64,000 nt of DNA from assembly GCF_025907915.1 (NCBI RefSeq), contig NZ_JAPAAF010000002.1:248001-312000 (forward strand), given 5' to 3'. Below are positions 9,717-18,798 of the stretch, one piece after another. Every line of letters starts with the position of its first letter. Position 1 is the first letter of the stretch. Under the pieces are notes generated by a model, which had not been told where the DNA came from, did not search any database, and saw only the letters and a program-made list of their open reading frames with translations. The stretch comes from Gaoshiqia sediminis (lineage in GTDB: Bacteria; Bacteroidota; Bacteroidia; Bacteroidales; Prolixibacteraceae). The translations under genes and the position numbers were made by a program.

Positions 9717-10733
9717 TTATTTTTTGGTAATAATGATCCGGGCATCTGTGAAGGAGCCGTCTTCTTTCAGCTTTCTTTTTTCAAATTCGTACTTGAACGT
9801 GGCCGTTGCCTGAAGCAGCTTCAGTGCCTCTTCGATGTTTTCGTGGATAAAGGTGGCTTTGAAATGAAGCCGGAGCAACTCTTGGTCTCTGACTTCGATA
9901 TTCACGCCGTACCAGCGTTCCATTCTTTTCACAACCTCCACCATGTTGGCATTCTCAAAAATCAACCGGCCATTGATCCAGCCGGAATAGCCTGTGGCGT
10001 TGACAGGGGTGTAACTACTGGCATTGGTGTTGGGGTTATAGCGGAATTGGTAGCCGGAGGCCATCTGCTTCAATTCATCCTGTTGGTCATTTAATACAGC
10101 TACTTTTCCTTCTTTTAGGATGACATTGATTTCCGGTTCATCAGCGTAGGCCGAAACATTGAATTCCGTACCGGTTGCTTTCACCGAAACTCCTTTTGCT
10201 TTTACCAGGAAAGGATGTTCCACATCGCTTTGAACTTTGAAAAAGGCTTCTCCCTCGATTTCTACCTCCCGGTTTTTGTTGAAAACGGCAGGGTAGCGGA
10301 TGTGCGAATCGCCGTTCAGCCATACAGTCGATCCGTCGGGCAAGTTTAGGCTGGTGCGAGAACCGGTTGGCGAGGCCACTTCGACCACTACATGTTGCTG
10401 AAACAGAAAATCTTCGAGCTGAACATACAGGAAGCCAAGGGCCAGTAGCAGAGGAACAATCAAGATGGCTGCAATCTTCGAAAAATGGTTGAATGCCTGC
10501 TTGATAATCCGTTGCTTTGCCTGGGGTTGTATATTTCTATGTAGAATTAGCTGTGTTGCCGATAGGTTGCTTGTTTGAGTCAGCTGTTCATCCTGGTATT
10601 CGTCCCAATGCTGCTGCATCAGTTCTTCCAATGCGGGATCGTTTTCTTGTAGCATCCCTTTTAGTTGTTGGTAGTCGTTACGGGAATACCGGTTGGAGAA
10701 AAAACGTTTTAAGAGTTCAGTATTACGGTTCAT
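9717..10733 (-). CDS. FecR-family anti-sigma factor
   Basis: A 338-residue inner-membrane protein. The cytoplasmic N-terminal part (1-85) should bind the sigma factor, one membrane helix lies at about 86-106, the periplasmic FecR domain covers about 117-212 (SPTGSRTSLNLPDGSTVWLN, then GEAFFKV and TGTEFNVSAY) and a C-terminal DUF4974-type domain ends the protein. It lies between the ECF sigma gene and the STN-containing SusC gene, the usual order for a transporter-sensed switch in Bacteroidota. Confidence 0.93.
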   Translation of the reverse strand: MNRNTELLKRFFSNRYSRNDYQQLKGMLQENDPALEELMQQHWDEYQDEQLTQTSNLSATQLILHRNIQPQAKQRIIKQAFNHFSKIAAILIVPLLLALGFLYVQLEDFLFQQHVVVEVASPTGSRTSLNLPDGSTVWLNGDSHIRYPAVFNKNREVEIEGEAFFKVQSDVEHPFLVKAKGVSVKATGTEFNVSAYADEPEINVILKEGKVAVLNDQQDELKQMASGYQFRYNPNTNASSYTPVNATGYSGWINGRLIFENANMVEVVKRMERWYGVNIEVRDQELLRLHFKATFIHENIEEALKLLQATATFKYEFEKRKLKEDGSFTDARIIITKK

Positions 10734-10787
10734 TTTTATGCGCCTTTATAAGTAATATCCTGAAAGACGAATTTACCCTTAGTTCGG

Positions 10788-11387
10788 CTAAAATTTTTTT
10801 TGGAGGGTGAGAACAAACAACAGCAGATCATCAAATTTTTCGGCGTTGAGTTTTTCTTTCAAAAATTTGAGTGCTGCCGTTAGATGGGCCTCCACCGTTT
10901 TGGAAGCTAGTCGTAACATGTCTGATATTTCGGAGGTTGAATAGCCATCCAGTTTGCGCAATTTCAGGATTTGTGCCTGCCGCGGAGGAAGTTGTCCGAT
11001 AAGACGGTTGATGTGCTGGAGTAAATGATGGTAATTCACAAGATTCGATGTGTGCTGGTCGAAGTTTACCAATTCATCGGCCAGTTCGTGTTTTAATTCA
11101 TCGTCCTTTACCTGGCGTTGTAAGCGCTTTTGGATAAAGTTGAAAGCAATTTTAAACAGGTAAGCATGAAAAGATAGGGTCAAATCAAGATGCTCTCGCC
11201 GTTCCCAAAGTTTGAGAAAAGTTTCCTGCACAATTTCTTCGGCTTCTTTTTCTGATTTGAGGTATCCCAGGGCAAAAAAATACAGCCGCTGGTTGTAATG
11301 CCTGAAAATGCTGTTGAAAGCCTTTGGGTTTCCTTCTTTTAATTGAAGGAGGATGTTTTTTCCTATGTTTGGCTTAGCCTGTTGCAA
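10788..11387 (-). CDS. ECF RNA polymerase sigma-70 factor (FecI-like)
   Basis: A 199-residue sigma factor with region 2 at about 24-67 (EEIVQETFLKLWERRE is the core-binding/-10 segment) and region 4 at about 131-178 (LPPRQAQILKLRKLDGYST, helix-turn-helix). No region 1 or 3, so it is of the ECF class, matching the Bacteroidota group that pairs with FecR proteins. It is the first gene of the sigma-FecR-SusC-SusD run and probably controls susCD and perhaps the plus-strand hydrolases. Confidence 0.95.
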   Translation of the reverse strand: MQQAKPNIGKNILLQLKEGNPKAFNSIFRHYNQRLYFFALGYLKSEKEAEEIVQETFLKLWERREHLDLTLSFHAYLFKIAFNFIQKRLQRQVKDDELKHELADELVNFDQHTSNLVNYHHLLQHINRLIGQLPPRQAQILKLRKLDGYSTSEISDMLRLASKTVEAHLTAALKFLKEKLNAEKFDDLLLFVLTLQKKF

Positions 11388-11411
11388 TAATTCGTTTTAT
11401 TGGTGAAGCAA

Positions 11412-11419
11412 CAAAGATA
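11412..11419 (-). promoter_or_regulatory. Putative -7 box (TATCTTTG) for the ECF sigma gene
   Basis: On the minus strand TATCTTTG matches TAnnTTTG and sits 24 bases before the sigma-factor ATG. No TTG is seen at the -33 position. Confidence 0.45.
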
Positions 11420-11581
11420 AAAGATTTTGGGAATAGCCCTAATGGGATAAATCAGTACCGAACAGGCAAAGGTTCAGGCAAATATCAGCGCCAGCCGGCT
11501 AAGAGGTAGATGGAGCGGATGGATGAAGTTTCTGTTGACTGCCGGGCGGTTTGGCCCGGCAGTTGGTTGACCTTCTTTGGT

Positions 11582-12301
11582 TTAATAATTTTTGACGTCC
11601 CCGCCGCTGGATTCATCAATATCTTTTTGCGTGGGACTGCCTTTGTAACGGATGTCAGCTCCGCTGCTGGCGCGGGCTTTCAGCGAGCCGGAAACATGCA
11701 CCGTTGCATCCGATCCGCTGGAGGCGCTTACTTCAACATGCTCTGCAACCAGGTTGCCGCAATCCAGATCACTTCCGCTCGATGAGTCTGCCACCAAATC
11801 GACCGTCTTCCCGGAAACTTCGGCATCCGAACCGCTGCTGGTGCGGATGCGCATAAATCGCGCCGAAAGGTCTTCCAGTTTCACATCCGAACCGCTGCTG
11901 ACATCAATATCCAGCTCGTCCAGTTTAAACGCGTTTTGTGAATAAACATCCGATCCGGCCGAGGCTCTCAGGGCGGTCAGGTCATCGAAAGTGACATAAG
12001 CTTTTCGGGATTGGTTCCAGCCCCAGTTCCAGTTTTGGTTGTCTTTGATGTAAATTTTCAGTGTGCCGTCTTCTACCAGGGTGATAATTTTGTCGATAAT
12101 ATCCGGATTGGCTTCCACAACGATTGCTTCCGAATTACCCTGGGTCAGGTACAGGTCGATTCCGCTGCTGACACTGATCTTGCTGAAGGACTCAACCGAG
12201 CGCTTCTGGGTGTCGGTTTTTTCTCTGGCGGCGTTTACACCTAGAGAGAGGCTGCAGAAAAGGAGGAGCAGCCAAAGGTTTTTGAGTTTAATTGTTTTCA
12301 T
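11582..12301 (-). CDS. GIN-domain (DUF2807) envelope protein
   Basis: A 239-residue secreted protein with a signal peptide ending near VNAA (about residue 25). The rest is a DUF2807/GIN domain: KISVSSGIDLYLTQG near the start and repeated SSGSD turns (ASAGSD, SSGSD, SSSGSD, ASSGSD, ASSGAD) spaced by one beta-helix coil each. Family members are putative adhesin-head or envelope proteins in Bacteroidota, with no proven biochemical role. A second GIN gene lies just upstream on the same strand (115-base gap), suggesting a pair made by duplication. The Asp/Ser-rich turns might bind metal, which is inference. Confidence 0.85.
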   Translation of the reverse strand: MKTIKLKNLWLLLLFCSLSLGVNAAREKTDTQKRSVESFSKISVSSGIDLYLTQGNSEAIVVEANPDIIDKIITLVEDGTLKIYIKDNQNWNWGWNQSRKAYVTFDDLTALRASAGSDVYSQNAFKLDELDIDVSSGSDVKLEDLSARFMRIRTSSGSDAEVSGKTVDLVADSSSGSDLDCGNLVAEHVEVSASSGSDATVHVSGSLKARASSGADIRYKGSPTQKDIDESSGGDVKNY

Positions 12302-12416
12302 GATGTGTCTAATTGTTTCTATTTCTGTTTATTGTGTCTGGAGAGTGGTGTGTAGTTAAGTAGCCGGATTTTTGAGAGACAGATCTTTTGATGGTTTTTC
12401 TATAGTTGATTTTGTA

Positions 12417-13136
12417 TTAGTTTCTGTTGATCGCCCCCCCGGATGAGGTGTTGATCGTGGTTTGGGAAGGATTTCCTGAGTAATAAATATGTCCGCCGCT
12501 GGAGGCTTCTCCGGTAAAATCATCCTGAACATCAATCCAGATATGCGCCCCGCTGGATACATCCGCAAAACAATTTTTAGTGACAAAATCCTGGCCTTTA
12601 ATATGGGCGCCAGAGGAGGCCTTGAGTTCTGCCTGGTCGGCTTTACCTCTAAGGTGTAATTGCGCCCCGGATGAACTGCGCCCGGTGAGATTCACGGAAT
12701 TGACCTCGAGATACTGCTGGCTGCCGGACGAAGCTTTTAGTTCCAAAGATCTGCTCAAAATAATTGATTCGGAACGGACTTGGCTTCCGGATGATGATTT
12801 CAGGCTTTCCAATGCCGTAAAGTGAACATATACTTTTCGGGATTTGGCCCAACGGATGCGTTTGTGGGTGTAGATATCCAATGTCTTGTGCTTTAATTCT
12901 GTTTCAATTACTTCGTGCAGGTTTTCATCCGCTTCAACCACCACATATTCCCGGGTGTCAGGAACAAGGAAGACTTCCAGCCCGTTGGCAGCTTCTATTT
13001 CGGAGAACCCTGTTGCTTCGCGCGTTGCCCTGCTGACTTGTCCGTTTCCTTTTACCGATGGACCGATAAAGGTACAGGAGGAAATGGTGATAGTTGCCAG
13101 AAAAAAGGTCATCAGGAGAAATAAGTTTTTTCGCAT
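12417..13136 (-). CDS. GIN-domain (DUF2807) lipoprotein
   Basis: About 239 residues from an ATG at 13136; a longer frame reaches 13184 but that start precedes the signal peptide. MRKNLFLLMTFFLATITISSC is a lipoprotein signal with lipobox ISSC. The mature part is a DUF2807 beta-helix with repeated SSGSQ/SSGAQ/SSGAH turns, so it parallels the neighbouring GIN protein but uses Gln and His where that one uses Asp. Cell-envelope location is well supported; function is unknown. Confidence 0.85.
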   Translation of the reverse strand: MRKNLFLLMTFFLATITISSCTFIGPSVKGNGQVSRATREATGFSEIEAANGLEVFLVPDTREYVVVEADENLHEVIETELKHKTLDIYTHKRIRWAKSRKVYVHFTALESLKSSSGSQVRSESIILSRSLELKASSGSQQYLEVNSVNLTGRSSSGAQLHLRGKADQAELKASSGAHIKGQDFVTKNCFADVSSGAHIWIDVQDDFTGEASSGGHIYYSGNPSQTTINTSSGGAINRN

Positions 13137-13200
13137 GTGGTACCTGTTTAGTGGATTGATGTTCAATTGATATTTTTGATGCAAGTTAAGGTGAATGGAG

Positions 13201-13236
13201 AATACCGGCAGCAGAATTTCGTTTAATGCCGGTATT
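13201..13236. promoter_or_regulatory. Perfect 10-bp inverted repeat upstream of the GIN lipoprotein gene
   Basis: AATACCGGCA (13201-13210) and TGCCGGTATT (13227-13236) are exact inverted copies 16 bases apart, 65-100 bases before the GIN lipoprotein start. It could be an operator for a dimeric regulator or a hairpin in the 5' leader. Confidence 0.45.
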
Positions 13237-13249
13237 TTGTCGGTAAACG

Positions 13250-13277
13250 GTAAAAAGAAATGCCGGTCTGTGCCGGC
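13250..13277 (-). terminator. Terminator of coaX
   Basis: On the minus strand a GCCGG/CCGGC stem (13273-13277 with 13262-13266, loop of 6) is followed by ATTTCTTTTTAC. It lies about 85 bases beyond the coaX stop. Confidence 0.5.
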
Positions 13278-13362
13278 TTATTTGTAAAAAGAATGATCCC
13301 GACTTTTATGTATTTTGCAGAGCGTTGGGTTACGTTAATCATTGAAGTAGATAACCAATGTG

Positions 13363-14139
13363 TTATCTGGCGATTTTAGTCATCAGGTGGCTAATAATTT
13401 GCAGGCCGTCCAGAGTAAGGTTTTCCTCTACAAGATCAATTTTGGGCGATTGTTTGGCGAAAACACCCGATAATCCTCCGGTGGCAATTATGATCAGTTT
13501 TTGGTTTAACTCTTGCTCGGTTCGTTCAATCATGCGGTCAACCAGTCCGCTGTAGCCAATAAAAATGCCCGACTGAATAGCATGAACGGTATTTTTCCCC
13601 AGCACCGAAGGGGGAACGGTGAGTTGTACATTTGGGAGTTGGGCCGTATTTCCAGCCAGTGCCCTGACAGCCGTCTGGAGGCCCGGCGCTATGGCTACTC
13701 CCATGATTTCACCCTGATCGGAAAGGGTAGTGAAGGTTAGTGCCGTTCCAAAATCGACAATCAGACAAGCCCGTTTCAGTTTTGAGTAGGCAGCGGTAGC
13801 ATTAGCCACTAAATCGGAACCGATTTGATACGGATTCAGTACTTTCACCGGCAGGTGGTCGTAAATTTCTGGGTTAATGATCAGAATCGGGATGCCAAAA
13901 AGGTTGGTGATCATTGCCTCAAACTCCCGGTTCATCGCGGGAACAACACTGCTTAAAACAGCCCGGTCGATATCCGTTTTACAGATTTTTCCGCTGTCAA
14001 ACAACGAGTGGAATATTACCTCATATTCGTCGGCTGTTTTTTTGTTGTCGGTTTGGATTCGCCAAACATTTCGCCACTTATTTTGCCCGTAAATGCCAAA
14101 TACAATATTTGTATTCCCAATATCAATGGCCAACAGCAT
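13363..14139 (-). CDS. coaX: Type III pantothenate kinase
   Basis: The 258-residue product phosphorylates pantothenate in the first step of coenzyme A synthesis. The N-terminal LAIDIGNTNIVFGIY is the phosphate-1 motif of the ASKHA fold, and VDFGTALTFTTL is the second nucleotide-binding motif; the GLQTAVRALAGNTAQLP region is typical of CoaX. Length matches the family. It is monocistronic here, with its own terminator. Confidence 0.95.
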   Translation of the reverse strand: MLLAIDIGNTNIVFGIYGQNKWRNVWRIQTDNKKTADEYEVIFHSLFDSGKICKTDIDRAVLSSVVPAMNREFEAMITNLFGIPILIINPEIYDHLPVKVLNPYQIGSDLVANATAAYSKLKRACLIVDFGTALTFTTLSDQGEIMGVAIAPGLQTAVRALAGNTAQLPNVQLTVPPSVLGKNTVHAIQSGIFIGYSGLVDRMIERTEQELNQKLIIIATGGLSGVFAKQSPKIDLVEENLTLDGLQIISHLMTKIAR

Positions 14140-14348
14140 GATTGTTTCGTTTTGGTTAAAGCAAAATAAAGTAAAACCATCGAAAGCAAAAACTTATTTT
14201 AATTAAAAACGTGTTCTGTTTTCTGTGTTGTTTCCTATTAATTTAAGGGCGGAAAAATAATTTTGTTCTATTTTTTATTTATTTTTATCCATTATACCGT
14301 TATTTGACTCAATAAAAGAAGTTAAGGTAAAATCTATATTTTACGGTT

Positions 14349-14864
14349 ATGAGCAATAATAAAAATCCGCTGATCTTTGTAGTAGAAGACAATCATGTGT
14401 ATAATAAGTTGATTGTCAGTTTTTTGAATACGAATAAATTTACAAATGTAGAGTCGTTTACTACTGGAGAGGAAGCGGTGCAGGCCATGGTGCGGCAACC
14501 GGCAGTCGTTATCCAGGACTACTTGCTGGATGGGATGAACGGGATTGAAGTATTGAAAAAATCGAAAAAAATAGCGCCGAATGCCGAATTTATTTTCCTT
14601 TCGGGGCAGGACAATATCGATGTGGCCATCAATACCATTAAATATGGTGCTTATGATTATATCGTGAAAGATCAGATGGCCCTCAAAAAAATGGTGAACA
14701 AGATTGAAAAAATTCAGTCGTACACGAAGTTGGAGGTAGCCAAAAAGCGTTACAAAACCGGTGTAATTTTATTTTTTGTTGTTCTGGCTTTGTTCATTAT
14801 TGTTTTGATTACTATTGCCATTATGTATCCGCAATATTTCGGTTTTAGGATTGGGGATATTTAA
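14349..14864 (+). CDS. Receiver-domain protein with a C-terminal membrane anchor
   Basis: A 171-residue protein. Residues 7-125 are a CheY-like receiver with acidic pocket Glu13-Asp14, phosphoacceptor Asp57 (VVIQDYLLDGMNG), switch Ser85 and Lys107, so all phosphotransfer residues are present. There is no DNA-binding or enzyme output domain. Instead a basic stretch (AKKRYK) leads into a single hydrophobic helix (about 137-160) and a short tail. A receiver tied to the inner membrane is unusual; it might act as a phosphate sink or dock a kinase at the membrane. No kinase gene is adjacent. Its stop codon overlaps that of the convergent ctpA-like gene. Confidence 0.85.
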   Translation: MSNNKNPLIFVVEDNHVYNKLIVSFLNTNKFTNVESFTTGEEAVQAMVRQPAVVIQDYLLDGMNGIEVLKKSKKIAPNAEFIFLSGQDNIDVAINTIKYGAYDYIVKDQMALKKMVNKIEKIQSYTKLEVAKKRYKTGVILFFVVLALFIIVLITIAIMYPQYFGFRIGDI

Positions 14865-16603
14865 TTGTTGTACCAAATAACATCATCAGAAACCCGGCTT
14901 TCCAGTCCGGGTTTCTTTGTGTTGTTCATGGATATAATAGTTCCTGGGGTGAATACAGCCGAAAATGTAGCGGGGCTTGCCAATACTTCTTTTGCTTTTT
15001 CAATGCCTTTATCTGTTTTGATTGCCGAGCGGATGGCCCCTTTTTGGTAATAATAGCGCGTGACAATCTCGTCGGTCAACATTTCTTTTACCTCGTCCTC
15101 AAATTGTTCCAGATCCTTGTCCAGTTCGTGTCCGATCTTTTCTTTCAGTGCTTCAAACTGACTTTGGGCCACATCGTAGTACTTTTCCTCCTTGGCCGTT
15201 TCCAGTAATTCATTAAACAGTTGTTCCGTTTCCGATTCGTAGGTAAATTCCTTTTCTTTTAGGAAGGCGCTGAAACTGCTTAGGATTTCGTCGGTAATTT
15301 CAAACTCTTCCGGACTGGGGATCGACTTGTTTGAATAGGTATACTGAGTGGCAAAATCGAAATACATGAAGTTGCGGATTAAATGAATGCTCAGGCTGCT
15401 AATGCGGTCCAGGTCAATTTTGACATCGGGAACAATTCCGCCACCGTCATATACTTTGCGCCCTTTTTTGGTGTTGAATTCCGAAATCAGCGAATCGGGA
15501 ACGGCGCCCACGCTGCCATCTTCGTTCCGGTTTGTATAATCCAGCGCCTGAATGCACCTTCCGCTGGGGATATAATATTTAGCTGTGGTGACTTTCAGCT
15601 TGGCATTGTAGCTTAGTTCACGGGTGGTTTGCACCAGCCCTTTGCCAAAGGTCCGGGTGCCGATAACCACGGCACGGTCCAGGTCCTGCAGTGCGCCGGC
15701 TACAATCTCCGAGGCCGAAGCCGATCCGCGGTTCACCAAAACAGCAATGGGCATCACGGTGTCAACCGGGTTCTCGGTGGCTGTGTAAATTTTGTCCCAT
15801 TGTTTAACTTTTCCGCGGGTGCTGACCACTTCCTCGCCTTTTGGCACAAAGATGTTGACAATTTTCACTGCTTCCATTAACAGGCCTCCCGGGTTGGAGC
15901 GTAAATCCAAGATCAGCGATTTCGCGCCTTTTTGTTCCTTCAGTTCGGTAAATATTTTATTTACTTCGTCGCCGCAGTTGGTGGTGAAGTTGGAGAGACG
16001 GATGTAGCCGGTTTCGTTGTCCAGCATGCCATAGTAAGGTACGGCATCGATCTGTATTTTTTCGCGGATAATTTCAACATCAAAGCTTTTCTTGTCGCCG
16101 GGCCGCTGTATTTTTACTTTCACCGCCTGGTTGGCCGGGCCTTTCAGGAGGTTACTGACATCTTCGGTTGACATTTTTTCAGTGGATTTGCCAGCCACTT
16201 CCAGCAGAATGTCTCCTGCGCGTAAACCTGATTTCTGGGCGGGAAAACCTTCATAGGGTTCGGCAATAATCACCTGATCGCCATGTTTGCTGATCAGGGC
16301 GCCAATCCCGGCATATTCGCCGGTGGTCATAAAACGGAAGTCTTCCATGTCCGACTCAGGGATGAAGTTGGTGTATGGATCAAGCGACTCCAGCATTTTG
16401 TCGATACTGGTTTTTACCAGGTCGGTTGGATTGATGTCATCCACGTAAAACAAGTTTAACTCGCGGATAAGTGTATAATAAATGTCCAGGTTTTTGTCGA
16501 TCTGAAAGAGTTTTTCATCACGGTTAAAGCCGGTGAATACCACTGAAAGTACCAGCAGAACGGCTATCACGATCCCAATCTTCTTTTTTCTGTTTTGTGT
16601 CAT
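14861..16603 (-). CDS. S41-family C-terminal processing protease (CtpA/Prc-like)
   Basis: About 580 residues from the ATG at 16603 (a longer frame starts at 16630, but MTQNRKKKIG begins the membrane signal anchor). Order: signal anchor, N-terminal helical part, PDZ domain (around 85-165, with GLRAGDILLEVAGKS), then the S41 catalytic core with nucleophile Ser in RGSASASEIVAGAL and Lys in TRTFGKGLVQ. Such proteases trim periplasmic proteins from the C-terminus. The last codons carry the terminator hairpin of the convergent receiver gene, and the stop codons share the bases TTAA at 14861-14864. Confidence 0.95.
   Translation of the reverse strand: MTQNRKKKIGIVIAVLLVLSVVFTGFNRDEKLFQIDKNLDIYYTLIRELNLFYVDDINPTDLVKTSIDKMLESLDPYTNFIPESDMEDFRFMTTGEYAGIGALISKHGDQVIIAEPYEGFPAQKSGLRAGDILLEVAGKSTEKMSTEDVSNLLKGPANQAVKVKIQRPGDKKSFDVEIIREKIQIDAVPYYGMLDNETGYIRLSNFTTNCGDEVNKIFTELKEQKGAKSLILDLRSNPGGLLMEAVKIVNIFVPKGEEVVSTRGKVKQWDKIYTATENPVDTVMPIAVLVNRGSASASEIVAGALQDLDRAVVIGTRTFGKGLVQTTRELSYNAKLKVTTAKYYIPSGRCIQALDYTNRNEDGSVGAVPDSLISEFNTKKGRKVYDGGGIVPDVKIDLDRISSLSIHLIRNFMYFDFATQYTYSNKSIPSPEEFEITDEILSSFSAFLKEKEFTYESETEQLFNELLETAKEEKYYDVAQSQFEALKEKIGHELDKDLEQFEDEVKEMLTDEIVTRYYYQKGAIRSAIKTDKGIEKAKEVLASPATFSAVFTPGTIISMNNTKKPGLESRVSDDVIWYNN
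14889..14915. terminator. Terminator hairpin inside the 3' end of the ctpA-like gene
   Basis: GAAACCCGG (14889-14897) and CCGGGTTTC (14907-14915) form a perfect 9-bp stem with a 9-base loop, followed by TTT on the plus strand. It should end the receiver-gene transcript, yet lies within codons of the opposite gene. Confidence 0.6.
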
Positions 16604-16749
16604 GATGTGCTTTTTTAAGACAATCAACAAAAATAGTAAAGCTTTGCTTAAAAGCCGGCTTCGTTTTCATGTAATTCGTTAATTTATCTTAATTGGGTCA
16701 CTAACGGCATTTTTTGTTTATTTTGCCGGTTCGAAAAAAAGAAATAGAT

Positions 16750-18195
16750 ATGCGGTTTTTAACGATCTTCAAAAAATATCCGGCCACATTCTGGGCGTCA
16801 AATGTAATCGAGTTATTCGAGCGATGGGCCTGGTATGGGTTTTATATGGCATTTGCCCTGTTCCTGGTAAACTCGAAAGATACCGGGGCGTTGGGATTTA
16901 CCCAGGCTCAAAAGGGGGTCATCATGGGGACGGGCTCCATGCTATTGTATTTTCTGCCCATCATTACCGGGGCCATTGCAGATAAAATTGGCTACAAACG
17001 GATTTTATTCCTATCGTTCACCATTTACATTTCGGGTTTTTATATGATTCGCAGTTTCGATAGTTTCGAAATGGTTTTCCTGTCCTTTATTTGGATTTGT
17101 GTTGGCGGGGCTTTCTTCAAGCCCATCATTTCGGCCATGATTTCGCGCACTACTACCGACGAGACGGCCTCCATTGGCTTCGGCATTTTTTATATGATGA
17201 TCAATATTGGCGGGTTTATCGGGCCGTTTATTGCCGGAATCATTCTAAATAAAAGCTGGGATTACGTTTTTTACATGTCAATGATCACCATGAGCATTAA
17301 TTACCTGATTACTTTCTTCTTTTTTTAAGACCCGGTAAAAAAACAGGCAGGTGTGGCTTTGGGAAAAAGTATTTCGCAGGCTCTTAATAATATATGGCTG
17401 ACCTTGCAGGATTGGAAATATGTGCTTTTTCTGGTTATTATGATTCTGTTTTGGACCGCGTTCAACCAGCTCTACTATTCGTTCCCGGTTTTTGTGGATG
17501 CCTGGGTGGATACATCGGTTGTTTATCGCAGCCTTCATGCGGTTTTTCCAGCTTTGGCCGAAGCCATTGCGACTGATCAGGGAACAATCTCAGCTGTAAC
17601 CATGAGCAGCATGGATAGCTTCTATATCATTGTTTTCCAGTTGGTAGTGTCTGCTTTCGTGATGCGTTTTCGTCCGCTGGCGGCTATGATGGGCGGGATC
17701 CTGGTGTTGGCCGGCGGTCTCAACCTGATGTTTTCGTCGCAAAATGGCTGGTTGATTCTGCTTGGCGTATTGGTTTTCAGTTTGGGTGAAATGGGCAGTT
17801 CGCCAAAATTTACCGAATATGTGGGGCGCATTGCACCCGACGACAAGAAGGCACTTTACATGGGCACTTCTTTTTTGCCTATTGCCGCGGCACACCAGCT
17901 AGCTGGCTGGATTTCGGGTAGTCCGTATGAGAAAATTGCCGATAAACTGTTTTTGCTGAAGAAAGAATTGAGTGTCCGTGGGATTTCATTACCCGAAATT
18001 TCGGATACCTTCTCGAAGAATGACTTTTTCCGGGAGGCTGCGACCAGCATGAGCATGACCGAATCTCAGCTAACTGATTTTCTTTGGGCAAACTATCATC
18101 CGCAGAATATTTGGATGCTGTTTTCGGGCATTGCCGTATCGGCGGTTGTCCTGCTTTGGTTATATAACCGATTTATATTAAGAGAAATACGATAG
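16750..18195 (+). pseudogene. POT-like MFS transporter interrupted by an in-frame stop
   Basis: Two open frames in the same phase make up one transporter of about 481 codons. The first half (16750-17328) has ELFERWAWYGFY, the ExxER motif of proton-dependent oligopeptide transporters, and DKIGYKR, the MFS loop 2-3 motif. The second half (17353-18195) carries the remaining membrane helices and the C-terminal extension. They are separated only by TAA at 17326-17328, followed in phase by DPVKKQAG. AAA to TAA (Lys to stop) is a one-base change, and Lys fits the family there. No frame change is needed, so a nonsense mutation is likelier than an indel; a base-call error is possible. Confidence 0.8.
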
Positions 18196-18270
18196 TTCTT
18201 TGTAGGAGAAATGGGCAGGTAAATATTCGTTGATGACTTTATTTTACGGAAGAGAAAGGAATAGTCTCGT

Positions 18271-18798
18271 TTATTGGCCCTGGACAGAAAAGCGCCACGG
18301 TTTGCTGGACCAGGGTTCACCCGAATAATGAATGCCAATGCGTGGAGAAGAGTGGTATTCTGGTACGGGAGGGGCATTTTCGAGCCAAAGACGGGTAGAT
18401 GTTTGCAGGTTTTCGCCATAAAACGACCCGTCGAGTTGTAGTTCGCGGCCTAGTTTTCCCGGTCCGTCAAAGCCTTCCAACCCGCGGATGAGAACAGCAG
18501 AAGCATCTCCAGCCACGCCGGTAACGAAATTCAGCATCCAGTATTGACCATAAATCAGATAAACATATACTAGTCCCCCAGGTTCAAACATAACTGCAGT
18601 CCGCTTGGTCAATCCTTTGCTGGCATGGCAGGCCAGGTCTTCTTGTCCGCAGTAAGCTTCGGTTTCGGTAATCCGGTAGCCCTTAGTTTGTCCCCCGGGA
18701 AAAACACGAACCAGCTTCTTGCCTAATAATTCGTGTGCGATCACCACCGCGTCGCGACGGAAAAAATCAGCACCTAACCTGGAGTTTTCTGAAATCAT
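18271..18798 (-). CDS. 3-methyladenine DNA glycosylase (AAG/MPG family)
   Basis: The 175-residue product belongs to the Aag/Mpg family, which removes alkylated purines in base-excision repair. ITETEAYCGQEDLACHAS contains the catalytic Glu region, and TKRTAVMFEPGGLVYVYLIYG is the conserved DNA-intercalating segment. It is slightly shorter than many bacterial homologues (about 190-200) but has no missing motif. It converges on the broken transporter gene and has no operon partner. Confidence 0.92.
   Translation of the reverse strand: MISENSRLGADFFRRDAVVIAHELLGKKLVRVFPGGQTKGYRITETEAYCGQEDLACHASKGLTKRTAVMFEPGGLVYVYLIYGQYWMLNFVTGVAGDASAVLIRGLEGFDGPGKLGRELQLDGSFYGENLQTSTRLWLENAPPVPEYHSSPRIGIHYSGEPWSSKPWRFSVQGQ

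Noticed and set aside
17326-17328. Recoded stop (selenocysteine or pyrrolysine) in the transporter
   Set aside because: The codon is TAA, which is not used for either, and no recoding hairpin is evident.
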